Positions 1 to 8,096 of a DNA stretch of 64,000 nt are shown here, piece by piece. The notes beneath the pieces are model-generated. The model worked only from the letters and a program-made list of their open reading frames with translations, was not told where the DNA came from and searched no databases. Source of the DNA: Tsuneonella dongtanensis (GTDB lineage: Bacteria > Pseudomonadota > Alphaproteobacteria > Sphingomonadales > Sphingomonadaceae); the NCBI RefSeq assembly GCF_001698205.1, contig NZ_CP016591.1, positions 2,666,001 through 2,730,000 of the forward strand, written 5' to 3'. Both the position numbers and the translations under genes were made by a program. Position 1 is the stretch's first letter, and the number at the start of each line of letters is the position of its first letter.

Positions 1-338
1 ATCGGCGGGTCGTCAGCCTCCATCGCTTCGAGTTCCTGCTGCAGCGCGCGCATGACCCGCGCGATGTAGGCCCGCGTGGCCAGCGCGCGTTCCTCGCCCG
101 CGGCGCGGTCGGGCGCATAGGTCTCGATATCCTCGCGCCGGATGGTTCCGCTCTTCTCGAGGAGTCGCTCGACCGTATCGAGCCGCTCGCGCAGCACCGA
201 AACTTCGCCGACGAGCGCCATCACGATCGACAGCAGGCGGTCGGTCGCGGGGTCGTCGAAGTACTCGGGCCGCTTGCCTTTTGCCCGCTTCCCCGAGCGG
301 GAGATCCAGTCGATCTGTTCGTCCGCGGGATCGCTCAC
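1..338 (-). CDS. hypothetical protein, 3' part outside window
   Basis: About 112 codons are visible; the 3' end lies beyond the window edge. The GTG start overlaps the stop of the methyltransferase gene upstream (GTGA), so the two are probably translationally coupled. The visible protein is hydrophilic, opens MSDPADEQIDWISRSGKRAK, and has a leucine/valine heptad-like stretch around residues 35-62 that suggests a short coiled coil. There is no signal peptide and no catalytic motif I recognise. Function unknown; the only clue is the operon with the methyltransferase. Confidence 0.6.
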   Translation of the reverse strand, partial: MSDPADEQIDWISRSGKRAKGKRPEYFDDPATDRLLSIVMALVGEVSVLRERLDTVERLLEKSGTIRREDIETYAPDRAAGEERALATRAYIARVMRALQQELEAMEADDPP

Positions 339-1549
339 GCCGCGGCAGCCTGTGCAGCGGGCTTCCACGCACCGTACGCGTTCCACACCGCGGCGCGGCC
401 GAAGTCCTCGCCCTCGCCCGACGGCGCGTCGGGGAAGATGTCCCGGTCGACAACCGCGCGCACCCCGATCACAAACTGGCTGTCCTTCGGGAAGCCGGCA
501 TCGGCCATGACCTGCTTCAGGTCATGTCCGTGCATCGCCGACCAGAAGGGCTCGTTGTTATTGAACGCGTCCCAGTCGCGCATGAATTGCTCGAACAGCG
601 GCATCTCGTCCGAGTATTGCGGTTGCTCGACGTGCAGGATCAGCCCGCCGGGCGCGAGGACGCGGTGACATTCGGCGAGCAGCCGCGGCATCGCTTTCGA
701 CGACAGTTCGTGCAGGAACATTGTCGTCTGCACCCAGTCGAAATAGCCATCCGGCCAGCGCGACAGGTCCTCGCCGCTCGCCTGCACGAAGCGGATGTTC
801 TTCACGCCGAGCCCAGCCGCCCGTGCCGCGCCATAACGCAGCGAGGCGGCAGCCGTGTCGATCGCGATTACCTCTGCGTCGGGAAAGGCCTGCGCGATGG
901 GAATGGCGTTGTGGCCCACCGTCGCCCCAACATCCAGGATCCGCAGCGGTTGCCAATCAGGACGCTCCCTGCGCGCCCAAGCGGCGACTGCCTGACCCCC
1001 GCCGTCGTTGAGCCCGCCGAGCTGACCTCCAGTGGTCGCGAAGATCCCGACGTCGTAGTTCGCGCCGACGGACACGTCGCCGGGCCGCTCCTCCGAGTGA
1101 TAACCGCCCGGCTGGCAGTGGATGTCGACCGCGGTCTGATAGAATGGCTGTTCGACCTTGGGATCGAGTTCGAGCTGTCCCGAGTGCTCGTTGAACTGCC
1201 GCGCCATCGCATCGAGCGCGTCGAGCTGGCGCAGCACCACCTGGCGCCCGTTGTGCTGGCGCATCTCCATCGAATTGCGCTTTAAGCCGGACCAGAACCG
1301 GTGCCACGGATCACGGTTCATCGCGTCGCGGACTTCGTAGCGATGCTCGGGATCGCGGCCGTGCTCGGCGCGAAAGGCCGGAAGCACGCGTTTCTCGTAA
1401 GCAAGCCGGTTGCCCGCGCCGATCGCTCCCGACAGGTACTGGTTGAGCCCGGCGAGGAAGTTGAACCGCGCCGCCTCGTCGTGCGAGACGTCCGGCAGCA
1501 TGGGGTGGCGCGTGAGCGCGGTGAACGGCGGAGGAGGAGCGGCGGTCAT
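335..1549 (-). CDS. class I SAM-dependent methyltransferase
   Basis: A 404-residue protein with a Rossmann methyltransferase domain in its second half. Motif I reads ILDVGATVGHN, a variant of the usual DxGxGxG. It is followed by an acidic motif II (VIAIDTA), a QASGEDL segment and a post-motif LAPGGLILHVEQP. The first 180 residues are an unusual N-terminal extension with no signal peptide. The substrate cannot be told from sequence; small-molecule O- or C-methylation is the general role of the family. A perfect TTGTCCGGACAA palindrome lies 20 bp upstream of the ATG, so expression is probably controlled with the divergent genes at 2.3 kb, which carry the same palindrome. Confidence 0.85.
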   Translation of the reverse strand: MTAAPPPPFTALTRHPMLPDVSHDEAARFNFLAGLNQYLSGAIGAGNRLAYEKRVLPAFRAEHGRDPEHRYEVRDAMNRDPWHRFWSGLKRNSMEMRQHNGRQVVLRQLDALDAMARQFNEHSGQLELDPKVEQPFYQTAVDIHCQPGGYHSEERPGDVSVGANYDVGIFATTGGQLGGLNDGGGQAVAAWARRERPDWQPLRILDVGATVGHNAIPIAQAFPDAEVIAIDTAAASLRYGAARAAGLGVKNIRFVQASGEDLSRWPDGYFDWVQTTMFLHELSSKAMPRLLAECHRVLAPGGLILHVEQPQYSDEMPLFEQFMRDWDAFNNNEPFWSAMHGHDLKQVMADAGFPKDSQFVIGVRAVVDRDIFPDAPSGEGEDFGRAAVWNAYGAWKPAAQAAAA

Positions 1550-1569
1550 CGTGATTCCGATCGCATAAT

Positions 1570-1581
1570 TTGTCCGGACAA
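1570..1581. promoter_or_regulatory. palindromic operator candidate TTGTCCGGACAA
   Basis: A perfect 12-bp palindrome 20 bp upstream of the methyltransferase start. Fifteen bases (TGTCCGGACAACTTT, 1571-1585) recur exactly at 2328-2342, in the divergent promoter region between the genes starting at 2290 and 2361. The form resembles TetR- or GntR/FadR-type operators. The TetR gene at 8097 is the nearest candidate regulator, but that link is inference. Confidence 0.6.
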
Positions 1582-1651
1582 CTTTCCCGCTCGGTACGTG
1601 CTTGTCAAGCGGTCACGCGATGATGCGACAGTCGCGGCAGCGCGGCAAGCG

Positions 1652-2290
1652 TCAGTCGGCGCGCGAACAACTGCCCTGTACCCAGCGCAAGTTGATGCCG
1701 ATCAATTTCGCGCTCGGGTCCGCCCAGGAATAGGACACGGCTTTCTCTGGCGCATCCGGTTTGATCACGTAGAGGACGAGCGATGGCTTGTTGGTCGACG
1801 GCGCCGGCCAGACGACCTGGCGCAAGCGGAAGATTACTTCGGGCGCCCCGCTGTCGCCGCCTCCCGCGGTTACCCGGCCACCCTGGTCGTGGACCGACAT
1901 CTTGCTCGCGAAGACGAGATCGTCGCTGCCGTCGGGCTTCTTGGCGAACTTCGGGATCGCCATCCAGCATGTGAATTCCTGGCCGCGCCGCAGTTCGGTC
2001 GCAGGGCCTGAGGCGCTGGGCATCATCCAGCGTCCGTCGGAATCTCGCGTCAGCCTTGGCACCGGCAGCGGCGCCCATTCGCCCTTGGGGGCGCGATACG
2101 CGTCGACCCGCCGCCATTGCCCGCCGGAAACTTCGATCCCTGTCCAATCGAGCGAGGGGCCACCGCTATCGGCAGTGAAATAGCGATCCTCCTCGTTCGT
2201 CCAGTAGCCGTCCGGTAGCCTCGCATCGGGCGGAGAAGTCGCGCCGCAGAGCAACAGCAGGAGAGGCGAAACGATCGGCAGGATGCGCAT
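1652..2290 (-). CDS. secreted hypothetical protein
   Basis: A 212-residue protein. The ATG at 2290 was chosen because it opens a signal peptide (MRILPIVSPLLLLLCGATS); the longer upstream reading frame crosses the palindromic operator at 2328. The Cys in LLLLCGA could be a lipobox, but the signal is just as consistent with SPase I cleavage. The mature part is polar, with several tryptophans and two spaced cysteines (TCWMA and GSCSRAD near the end) that could pair in the periplasm. I do not recognise the family. It is transcribed divergently from the 2361 gene and shares its operator. Confidence 0.7.
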   Translation of the reverse strand: MRILPIVSPLLLLLCGATSPPDARLPDGYWTNEEDRYFTADSGGPSLDWTGIEVSGGQWRRVDAYRAPKGEWAPLPVPRLTRDSDGRWMMPSASGPATELRRGQEFTCWMAIPKFAKKPDGSDDLVFASKMSVHDQGGRVTAGGGDSGAPEVIFRLRQVVWPAPSTNKPSLVLYVIKPDAPEKAVSYSWADPSAKLIGINLRWVQGSCSRAD

Positions 2291-2327
2291 TCCGGATTGG
2301 TAACGCAGATACCGGCGATTGCAAATA

Positions 2328-2342
2328 TGTCCGGACAACTTT
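2328..2342. promoter_or_regulatory. second copy of TGTCCGGACA operator
   Basis: The palindrome TGTCCGGACA (2328-2337) sits between the divergent genes at 2290 (minus) and 2361 (plus). With its flank CTTT it is identical over 15 bases to 1571-1585. Its position between the two starts suits simultaneous repression of both units. Confidence 0.6.
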
Positions 2343-2360
2343 AGCACGTGCGGAGGGGAG

Positions 2361-3125
2361 ATGACGATGCGCCCGCTTGCCGCCTTGTTCCTGTTCCTAT
2401 CGGTGCCGCTCAACGCCGAGGACGGTCCGCGCGAAATCCTGGAAAAAGCGATCGAGGTCGCCGGTGGCGAAATCTGGCTCGCCCCGCGAACGCTGGTGCT
2501 CGAAGGGACCGCGGATTTCTACGCGCCGGACAAGCCGGGCGTTGCCTCGCGCTCAGACGATTACCGCATGTGGCGCGCGATGGATCCCGACCGCAAGTCC
2601 GCGCATGGAGCGGACGGGAAGGTCCGCATCCTAGCCCGCAAGGGCACTACCACGATGTTCGAAGTCGGTTTTGACGGCGAAACGACGTGGAACGACAAGG
2701 GCGTGGTCCCCAAGGCGGAGGCCGACGCATACTGGGCGTCGAACTTCGGCTTCGGCGTGATCCGCCAGGCCCTGAAGGACGGGTTCAGGCTCGAGAGCGC
2801 ACCAGGCCGCACGATCGACGGTCACGCACTCGACATGATCCGGGTGATCGATCCGGGCGGGCAGGCGACGCTGTTCGGGATCGACCGCGAGAGTCGATTC
2901 ATCCGGTACATGGGTTTTGCCACGCCGCGCGGCTGGCATGAGCGCGTGTACGACGATTTCGTCATGCTGAAGGAGCCGCGGTGGCTTCAGGCCCGCGAGG
3001 TCACACTGTTCTACAACGGCGTACGCGCCAACACCGTCCACTGGAAGGTCGCGCGAGTCAACGATGACCTGCCCGCCGAGACTTTTGCTGTTCCGTCCCG
3101 CTTCAAGGAAAGGGTTTCCCCATGA
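2361..3125 (+). CDS. secreted hypothetical protein, outer-membrane lipoprotein-sorting-like
   Basis: A 254-residue protein. A GGAGGGGAG tract lies directly before the ATG at 2361; the ATG at 2367 is an alternative. The N-terminus is a short signal peptide (MRPLAALFLFLSVPLNA). The mature chain is rich in beta strands, with alternating charged and aromatic residues and repeated phrases of the type FDGETTW and FGIDRESRFIRYMGF, similar to the LolA/LolB-like convex beta-sheet fold. That comparison is by appearance only. It is the first gene of a tight plus-strand operon; its stop overlaps the next start (ATGA). Confidence 0.75.
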   Translation: MTMRPLAALFLFLSVPLNAEDGPREILEKAIEVAGGEIWLAPRTLVLEGTADFYAPDKPGVASRSDDYRMWRAMDPDRKSAHGADGKVRILARKGTTTMFEVGFDGETTWNDKGVVPKAEADAYWASNFGFGVIRQALKDGFRLESAPGRTIDGHALDMIRVIDPGGQATLFGIDRESRFIRYMGFATPRGWHERVYDDFVMLKEPRWLQAREVTLFYNGVRANTVHWKVARVNDDLPAETFAVPSRFKERVSP

Positions 3126-3415
3126 CCGCCTGGCTCGTCATCACCGCCAAGGTCCACGACCGGGCGACCTTCATGGCCGGATACGCGCCCGCCGCTGCGC
3201 AGCTGGTCGCACAGTTTGGCGGAGAATACGAAATCCGCGCGAGGGGGGTCGAGACACTCGAAGGAGCCAGCGTCGATGGCGCGTCGGTCGTCGTTTCGAA
3301 ATGGCCCGATCGCGGCGCGGCGAAAGCGTTCTGGGACTCGCCCGAATACCGCGAGGTGGCCAGGCTGCGCGAGGGCATCGCCGATGTGACGGTCCTCCTC
3401 GTATCCGACGACTAG
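3122..3415 (+). CDS. DUF1330 domain protein
   Basis: A 97-residue protein spanning a single DUF1330 domain (dimeric alpha/beta-barrel fold). It opens TAWLVITAKVHDRATFMAGY, and the later pattern VVVSKWPDRGAAKAFWDSPEY is the family's characteristic W-P-x-x-xxA-xxFxxSxEY signature. The length is normal for the family. The biochemical role is unknown, although members often sit in catabolic clusters. The start overlaps the stop of the preceding gene by 4 bases, so translational coupling is likely. Confidence 0.88.
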   Translation: MTAWLVITAKVHDRATFMAGYAPAAAQLVAQFGGEYEIRARGVETLEGASVDGASVVVSKWPDRGAAKAFWDSPEYREVARLREGIADVTVLLVSDD

Positions 3416-3426
3416 AGAGGCCCGCA

Positions 3427-4041
3427 GTGTCGCTCCTTCTTCTTGCCGCGGCGATGGCAACTCCCGACCCGGCTCTCGACTACGCCCAGGCGGCGGTTGG
3501 GGTCTTTTCCAGCGAAGAGCAGCACCGCGCCGATCCGCGCTACGACTGGGCCGAGGCGCGTGTCGTCCGCATATGGCCCGATCGTACCGATGGCGTCTGG
3601 CTCTACCAGCAGCAGGCGATCATCAACCAGGAGGGGCGCACGCCGGACGAAGCGCGCGCGCGGCCCTACTTCCAGTTCGTTGCCCGCGTACGCGCGAACG
3701 AGCCGGGTGTCCTGCGGCGAGACAACTACCGGGTCCGCGACGGGGCGAAATGGCTCAATATCGAAGAAGCAGCAGATGCAGCCGGTCTGAGCCCAGCCGA
3801 CCTCGCTCCGCCTTCGTGCCACAACCGGCTCGAGAAAGTGGCGATCGGTACCTATACCGGCCGCACCGAAAGCTGCGAGAACGGCTACAAAGGCGCAGCG
3901 CGGATGCAGAGCCTCTCGATCACCACTGTAGACGCATATATCAACTGGGACCGGGGCTTCGATCCAGCCGGTGGGCTCGTGTGGGGTCCTGCTTCGGGCG
4001 GCTATGTCTTCAAGCGGATCGCGGAAGGATCGGCGCGCTAG
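3427..4041 (+). CDS. CpcT/CpeT-like chromophore lyase family protein
   Basis: A 204-residue protein from a GTG start 12 bp after the DUF1330 gene; the ATG at 3454 is an alternative. A short hydrophobic N-terminus (SLLLLAAAMA) suggests export. The core carries the family pattern GVFSSEEQ, then DPRYDW, then RIWPDRTDGVWLYQQQA, close to the G-x-F-S-S-x-x-Q and W-x-Y-x-E-Q-A signature of CpcT/CpeT proteins. In cyanobacteria these attach phycobilins to phycobiliproteins; homologues in non-phycobilisome bacteria have no known role. A Cys pair (PSCHN and ESCENG) is typical. Last gene of the 2361-4041 operon. Confidence 0.72.
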   Translation: MSLLLLAAAMATPDPALDYAQAAVGVFSSEEQHRADPRYDWAEARVVRIWPDRTDGVWLYQQQAIINQEGRTPDEARARPYFQFVARVRANEPGVLRRDNYRVRDGAKWLNIEEAADAAGLSPADLAPPSCHNRLEKVAIGTYTGRTESCENGYKGAARMQSLSITTVDAYINWDRGFDPAGGLVWGPASGGYVFKRIAEGSAR

Positions 4042-4053
4042 ACGCAACAAACG

Positions 4054-5064
4054 CTAATCCTTCGGGCATTCCCCCCCAGGCAACCCGAGAAACCGACCGA
4101 GCGCGGCATTCGCCTCGTCCGGCTTCTCGAACGGAGTCCAGTGAGCAACACCGTCGATTTTCAAGGCGGTGAGATCGCCCGCGTGCCCGCGAGCGCGCAG
4201 CGCCATGTCGTCTACGAATGTGCGATCCTCGCTTCCCTCGACCAGCAAGGTCGGCACGGGTGTCGAAGCGCCCACGGCAGGCCAGGAATCGCGCGTGAGA
4301 TCGATCGCATCGAAGGGGGGCATGTTGGCGCGATACCACGCCATTCCCGCGTCGAGTGCCGCGGGGGTCAGCGCCTTGCGGAACAATTCGCCCTCGGCTG
4401 GGGTGAGGACGCCGCGATCGACCATGTGCCCGTAGGCCGTTTTCCAGATCCTTGCATCGATCCCGCGGGCGCTAATCGTCTCGCGGTCGAGCGAGCGGAA
4501 CGTGTTCATGTAGCCTGAGCGCGCGCGTTGCTCCGGATCGCCCGCCGCCATCTCGAGGAAGAGGTCGTAGGGGGGTGCGCTGAACACGGCGAGGCGCTCG
4601 ACCTTGTCCGGCTTCCATTCGGCATAGGACCAGACCAGCGCCCCGCCCCAATCGTGGCCGACGAGCGTGACCTTGCCACCACCGCCCAGTTCGTCGACGA
4701 GCGCGTCGAGCCGAGCGGCCAGCCGGCCGATGCGATAGGCCGCATCCTCCCCGGGCCGTCCGGACAGGTTTGCCCCCGGCGCGTCGATCGCGATCACGCG
4801 CCGGCACGTCGCAAAAGCCGCCAATTGGTCCGCCCAGACATACCAGGTGCTCGGGAAGCCGTGGACGAACAGGACGACGGGGCCCTTCCCGCCTTCAACG
4901 TAATGGATGCGCGCTTCGCCATCGCCGGACCAACCTTCGCGAAACTGCGACTTGCCGACGCGGGCGTTGAGCAGTTCCACCCCGCCATCGACTGGTTTCA
5001 CAGGCGGCGACGGAGTTGCGCACGATGCGAGCAGCAGGGTCGCGGCGAGATGGCGGATTGACAC
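4054..5064 (-). CDS. lipoprotein alpha/beta hydrolase, epoxide hydrolase/dehalogenase type
   Basis: A 336-residue protein. The GTG at 5064 is preferred because AAGGAG lies 5 bp upstream; a GTG at 5070 would overlap that site. The N-terminus ends in a lipobox LLLASC with Cys15, predicting an outer- or inner-membrane lipoprotein. The fold is classical: oxyanion HGFP near residue 69, nucleophile elbow GHDWGG with Asp138 as nucleophile, and a C-terminal GVAHWTPFEKP supplying His. An Asp nucleophile marks epoxide hydrolases and haloalkane or haloacetate dehalogenases rather than esterases. HGFP favours the epoxide-hydrolase branch. Divergent from the quinoprotein gene. Confidence 0.85.
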   Translation of the reverse strand: MSIRHLAATLLLASCATPSPPVKPVDGGVELLNARVGKSQFREGWSGDGEARIHYVEGGKGPVVLFVHGFPSTWYVWADQLAAFATCRRVIAIDAPGANLSGRPGEDAAYRIGRLAARLDALVDELGGGGKVTLVGHDWGGALVWSYAEWKPDKVERLAVFSAPPYDLFLEMAAGDPEQRARSGYMNTFRSLDRETISARGIDARIWKTAYGHMVDRGVLTPAEGELFRKALTPAALDAGMAWYRANMPPFDAIDLTRDSWPAVGASTPVPTLLVEGSEDRTFVDDMALRARGHAGDLTALKIDGVAHWTPFEKPDEANAALGRFLGLPGGECPKD

Positions 5065-5073
5065 GAACACTCC

Positions 5074-5095
5074 TTATTATATAATCCGTCAATAA
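5074..5095. promoter_or_regulatory. AT-rich operator candidate shared with the TonB promoter at 13286
   Basis: A 21-bp element (5074-5094) in the 46-bp gap between divergent genes starting at 5064 and 5111. It matches 13286-13306 at 17 of 21 positions, including the block CGTCAATA. It has 5-bp inverted arms TTATT and AATAA (5074-5078, 5091-5095), as expected for a dimeric repressor. It is the only sizeable conserved element I see in either promoter. Confidence 0.5.
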
Positions 5096-5110
5096 TCTGT
5101 CGGAGGGGCG

Positions 5111-6967
5111 ATGCCAAGGCAAATCATAACCGCGATCATCGCGATGTGCGCCCTCGTCGCATGTTCGCGAGCACCTGCCGGCGATGAGACTACTCTAGCG
5201 CTCGCACCGAGCGGACAGGATGCCTTCGCCGAGCGCCTCTACAAGGAAAATTGCGCCGCTTGCCACGACAAGGGCATCGGCGGCGCACCCAAGCGCGCGG
5301 CGCTCGAGGCGCGCACTCCCGCATTCATCAAACAGGCGCTTTTCGCCGGGGTGATGAAGGCGCAGGGCGCCGCGATGAAGCCGGCGGAGGCTGCGATCCT
5401 TGCCGAATACCTTGGACGCAACGCCCGGCCTGCACAGGCCAGCGCCGGGCCGAAGTGCGACAAGCCGCTTCGCCTGACCGGGGCACCGCTGTGGAACCGC
5501 TGGGGCAACGGGCTTGCCAACACCCGTTTCCAGCCTGCGGCTGCCGCTGGACTCGAAGCAGGCAATATCGGGGAGCTCGAACTCGCATGGGCCTTCGGTT
5601 TTCCCGATGCGCAACGGGCACGGTCGCAGCCCGCGGTAACGAGAGAGGCCATATTCACAGGCAGCCAGTCGGGCCGCGTCTATGCGCTCGATACCGCGAC
5701 CGGATGCGTCCACTGGACCTTCGATGCCGCTGCCGAAGTGCGCAATGCGCCGGTGATCGGAGCCGCTTCCGGCGGCAAGAGCCGGACGCTCTACTTCGCG
5801 GACTTCGCGGCGACGGTCTATGCCCTCGATGCCGCCACGGGAAAGGAACTCTGGCGCAAGTCGGTCAAGGACCATCCGGATGCGACGACGACTGGAAGCC
5901 TGGCCCTCCACGCAGGGATTCTCTACGTCCCCAACTCCTCGACCGAAGTCATCAGTGCATTTGACGACAGCTATGCCTGCTGCACTTTCCGCGGGGGAGT
6001 CACGGCGCTGTCGGCCAGCGACGGACGCAAGCTGTGGCGCTGGTATGCGACCGATCCGCCGAAGCCCGCCGGCAGGAATTCTGCCGGCGCGACGATCATG
6101 GCCCCAAGCGGCGCACCGGTGTGGTCGACGCCGACGGTCGATGCCAAGCGCGGATTGCTCTACGTCGGCACGGGTGAGAATTACACTTCGCCCGCCAATG
6201 GCAATAGCGACGCGATCGTGGCGCTCGATCTCAAGAGCGGCAAGCCGAATTGGGTCCGCCAGGTAACCCCAGGCGACGCCTGGAACGCCGCATGCGGCCG
6301 CCAGCCGGGCGCCAACTGTCCTTCCGAAGACGGGCCAGATTTCGACTTCGGTGCGCCGCCGATCCTCGTGAAGCTCGCCTCGGGCAAGGACATGATCCTC
6401 GCCGGTCAGAAGTCTGGAATGATCTACGGAATCGATCCCGAAGCTGGAGGCAAGGTCATCTGGCAGCAGCGCGCCGGCATGGGCGGGTTCAATGGCGGGG
6501 TCCACTGGGGCATGGCAAGCGACGGCCGAAGCCTGTGGGTCGGCATCGCCGATACGCCGGGCAACAAATATGCCGAGGGACCGCCGCAGCCGGGTCTCCA
6601 TGCTTTCGACGCGGCAACGGGCAAGCCGCTATGGTCGCGGATCGAGAAGCCGACCTGCGGTCGCCCCGAGTTCGCCTGTGCGCCGGGCCTGTCCGCCCCA
6701 CTCACGGCGATCCCGGGCGTGATCTTCGCCGGAGCGCACAACGGCCGCCTCATCGCCTATTCGGCAAGCGACGGAAGGCCGCTGTGGTCGAGCGAGACCA
6801 ACAAGTCCTTCGCCACGGTCAATGGCGTTTCCGCCAAGGGCGGCACGATCGACGGGCAGGGCCCAGTGGTCGCGGGCGGGATGGTCATCGTGAATTCCGG
6901 TTACGACAAGTTCGGCGAGATCGCTGGCAACGTGTTGCTGGTCTATCGCCGCAAGGGAGACAGCTGA
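5111..6967 (+). CDS. cytochrome c-PQQ quinoprotein alcohol dehydrogenase (polyvinyl-alcohol dehydrogenase-like)
   Basis: A 618-residue lipoprotein (lipobox ALVAC, Cys18). It has an N-terminal cytochrome c domain (CAACH at residues 48-52, a distal MKP as possible Met ligand) followed by a PQQ-type beta-propeller with repeated blade motifs (GRVYALDTATG, TVYALDAATGKELW, IVALDLKSGK, GLHAFDAATGK). The vicinal cysteines Cys290-Cys291 (YACCTF) match the disulfide ring of PQQ alcohol dehydrogenases. The heme-first order is that of polyvinyl-alcohol dehydrogenase (cytochrome), which oxidises secondary alcohols and passes electrons to heme c. The actual substrate here is unknown. The next gene starts on its stop codon (TGATG). 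Confidence 0.87.
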   Translation: MPRQIITAIIAMCALVACSRAPAGDETTLALAPSGQDAFAERLYKENCAACHDKGIGGAPKRAALEARTPAFIKQALFAGVMKAQGAAMKPAEAAILAEYLGRNARPAQASAGPKCDKPLRLTGAPLWNRWGNGLANTRFQPAAAAGLEAGNIGELELAWAFGFPDAQRARSQPAVTREAIFTGSQSGRVYALDTATGCVHWTFDAAAEVRNAPVIGAASGGKSRTLYFADFAATVYALDAATGKELWRKSVKDHPDATTTGSLALHAGILYVPNSSTEVISAFDDSYACCTFRGGVTALSASDGRKLWRWYATDPPKPAGRNSAGATIMAPSGAPVWSTPTVDAKRGLLYVGTGENYTSPANGNSDAIVALDLKSGKPNWVRQVTPGDAWNAACGRQPGANCPSEDGPDFDFGAPPILVKLASGKDMILAGQKSGMIYGIDPEAGGKVIWQQRAGMGGFNGGVHWGMASDGRSLWVGIADTPGNKYAEGPPQPGLHAFDAATGKPLWSRIEKPTCGRPEFACAPGLSAPLTAIPGVIFAGAHNGRLIAYSASDGRPLWSSETNKSFATVNGVSAKGGTIDGQGPVVAGGMVIVNSGYDKFGEIAGNVLLVYRRKGDS

Positions 6968-8049
6968 TGAAGACTATCGCCGCGCTCGCTTTGGGTGCCC
7001 TCGTTGCCGGGTGCGCGACGGTCCCGGCCGAGCGCTCGCAGGTCGCCCTGGCTGCCCCCGACGCCATCAAGGGCGTCCATCACGTCGGCATAACCGTATC
7101 CGACATCGACGACACGGTGGCCTTCTATTCGAAGGCAGTGCCCTACGAAGTCGTCGAGCGGCGCATGGTACCCGCATCATCATTGCCGGCCAGTGTTCTC
7201 GGCAAGCGTAGCGGCGCAGTGGAAATCGCGTTGGTCCGGACCCCAACGGTGTTTCTCCAGCTCATCGACATCGACCCGGCGAGCAAGGCCCCGCCCGAGC
7301 GCCGCGCGGTAACCGGCCCCGGCTATACCCACATCTGCTTCCAGTCTCCCTCGACCGCGCCGAAATACGATGTGTTCAAGGCGATCGGGCTCGACATGCT
7401 GTCGCGCGGTCCCGGTCCTGTCGACCTCGGCGGCTACGGGGTCACCTATGCGTACGGTTTCGATCCCGACGGCATCATGATCGAGATGGAACAACTGGCC
7501 CCAGCTGTGATCGCCGCCGACGGCGAACGCGGTGCCCGCCGGACGCAGTTCCCGGCCTGGTCGACGCACATCGCCCAGGTTCCCGGCGACAAGGCGAAGA
7601 TGGTCGAATTCTACACCAAGGTGCTGGGATACGGCCCGCGACGCGAACTTCCTGAATCGAAGCGCAAGACTTATGACATGGTCGTCGATATCGACGATAT
7701 CGCGATTTCCGCGAGCTGGTTTGATGCGGGCAATTACGAGCTCGAGTTCTGGCACTATCACAAGCCGAAGACACCGCTCGCCTTCACCAAGCGGATGTTC
7801 GATGCGATCGGCTACAACAGCGTCGTGTTCGAGGTGACCGACCTGGCCGGCACCGTCGCGCGTCTCGAAAAGGAAGGTGTAGTGTTCGTCGGCCCCGCCT
7901 TCGATCTGGGCGGATTGCGGACCCGATACGCGCGCGATCCGGAAGGCAACGTGCTCGGGTTCACGCAGAACTTGACGGCAGGTCCGTCGCGATCGATCGA
8001 CGGCATGGTCGAACTCAACAGTCGGGTGCCATCGACGCCGCGCACATGA
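6967..8049 (+). CDS. lipoprotein with two VOC (glyoxalase/extradiol dioxygenase-like) domains
   Basis: A 360-residue protein starting on the quinoprotein stop (TGATG). The signal peptide ends in lipobox LVAGC. Two vicinal-oxygen-chelate domains follow. Domain 1 (about 35-175) begins IKGVHHVGITVSDID and keeps candidate metal ligands: His in HHVG, His in YTHICF and Glu in MIEMEQ. Domain 2 (about 195-340) begins STHIAQVPGDKAKMVEFY but has a degenerate C-terminal ligand (VLGFTQ). VOC enzymes are normally cytoplasmic, so a membrane-anchored exported version next to an exported dehydrogenase is notable. The reaction is unknown. Confidence 0.82.
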   Translation: MKTIAALALGALVAGCATVPAERSQVALAAPDAIKGVHHVGITVSDIDDTVAFYSKAVPYEVVERRMVPASSLPASVLGKRSGAVEIALVRTPTVFLQLIDIDPASKAPPERRAVTGPGYTHICFQSPSTAPKYDVFKAIGLDMLSRGPGPVDLGGYGVTYAYGFDPDGIMIEMEQLAPAVIAADGERGARRTQFPAWSTHIAQVPGDKAKMVEFYTKVLGYGPRRELPESKRKTYDMVVDIDDIAISASWFDAGNYELEFWHYHKPKTPLAFTKRMFDAIGYNSVVFEVTDLAGTVARLEKEGVVFVGPAFDLGGLRTRYARDPEGNVLGFTQNLTAGPSRSIDGMVELNSRVPSTPRT

Positions 8050-8096
8050 GCGCGTTCTGCGCTGGATTCCCAACTCCGCTTTGCTACGCTGACGGC

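Noticed and set aside
281-1285. Long plus-strand reading frame opposite the methyltransferase
   Set aside because: It is the antisense shadow of a gene with clear SAM motifs and has no recognisable domain.
4755-4775. GTCCGGACAGG as a third copy of the palindromic operator
   Set aside because: It lies inside the hydrolase coding sequence and breaks the palindrome beyond the central bases.
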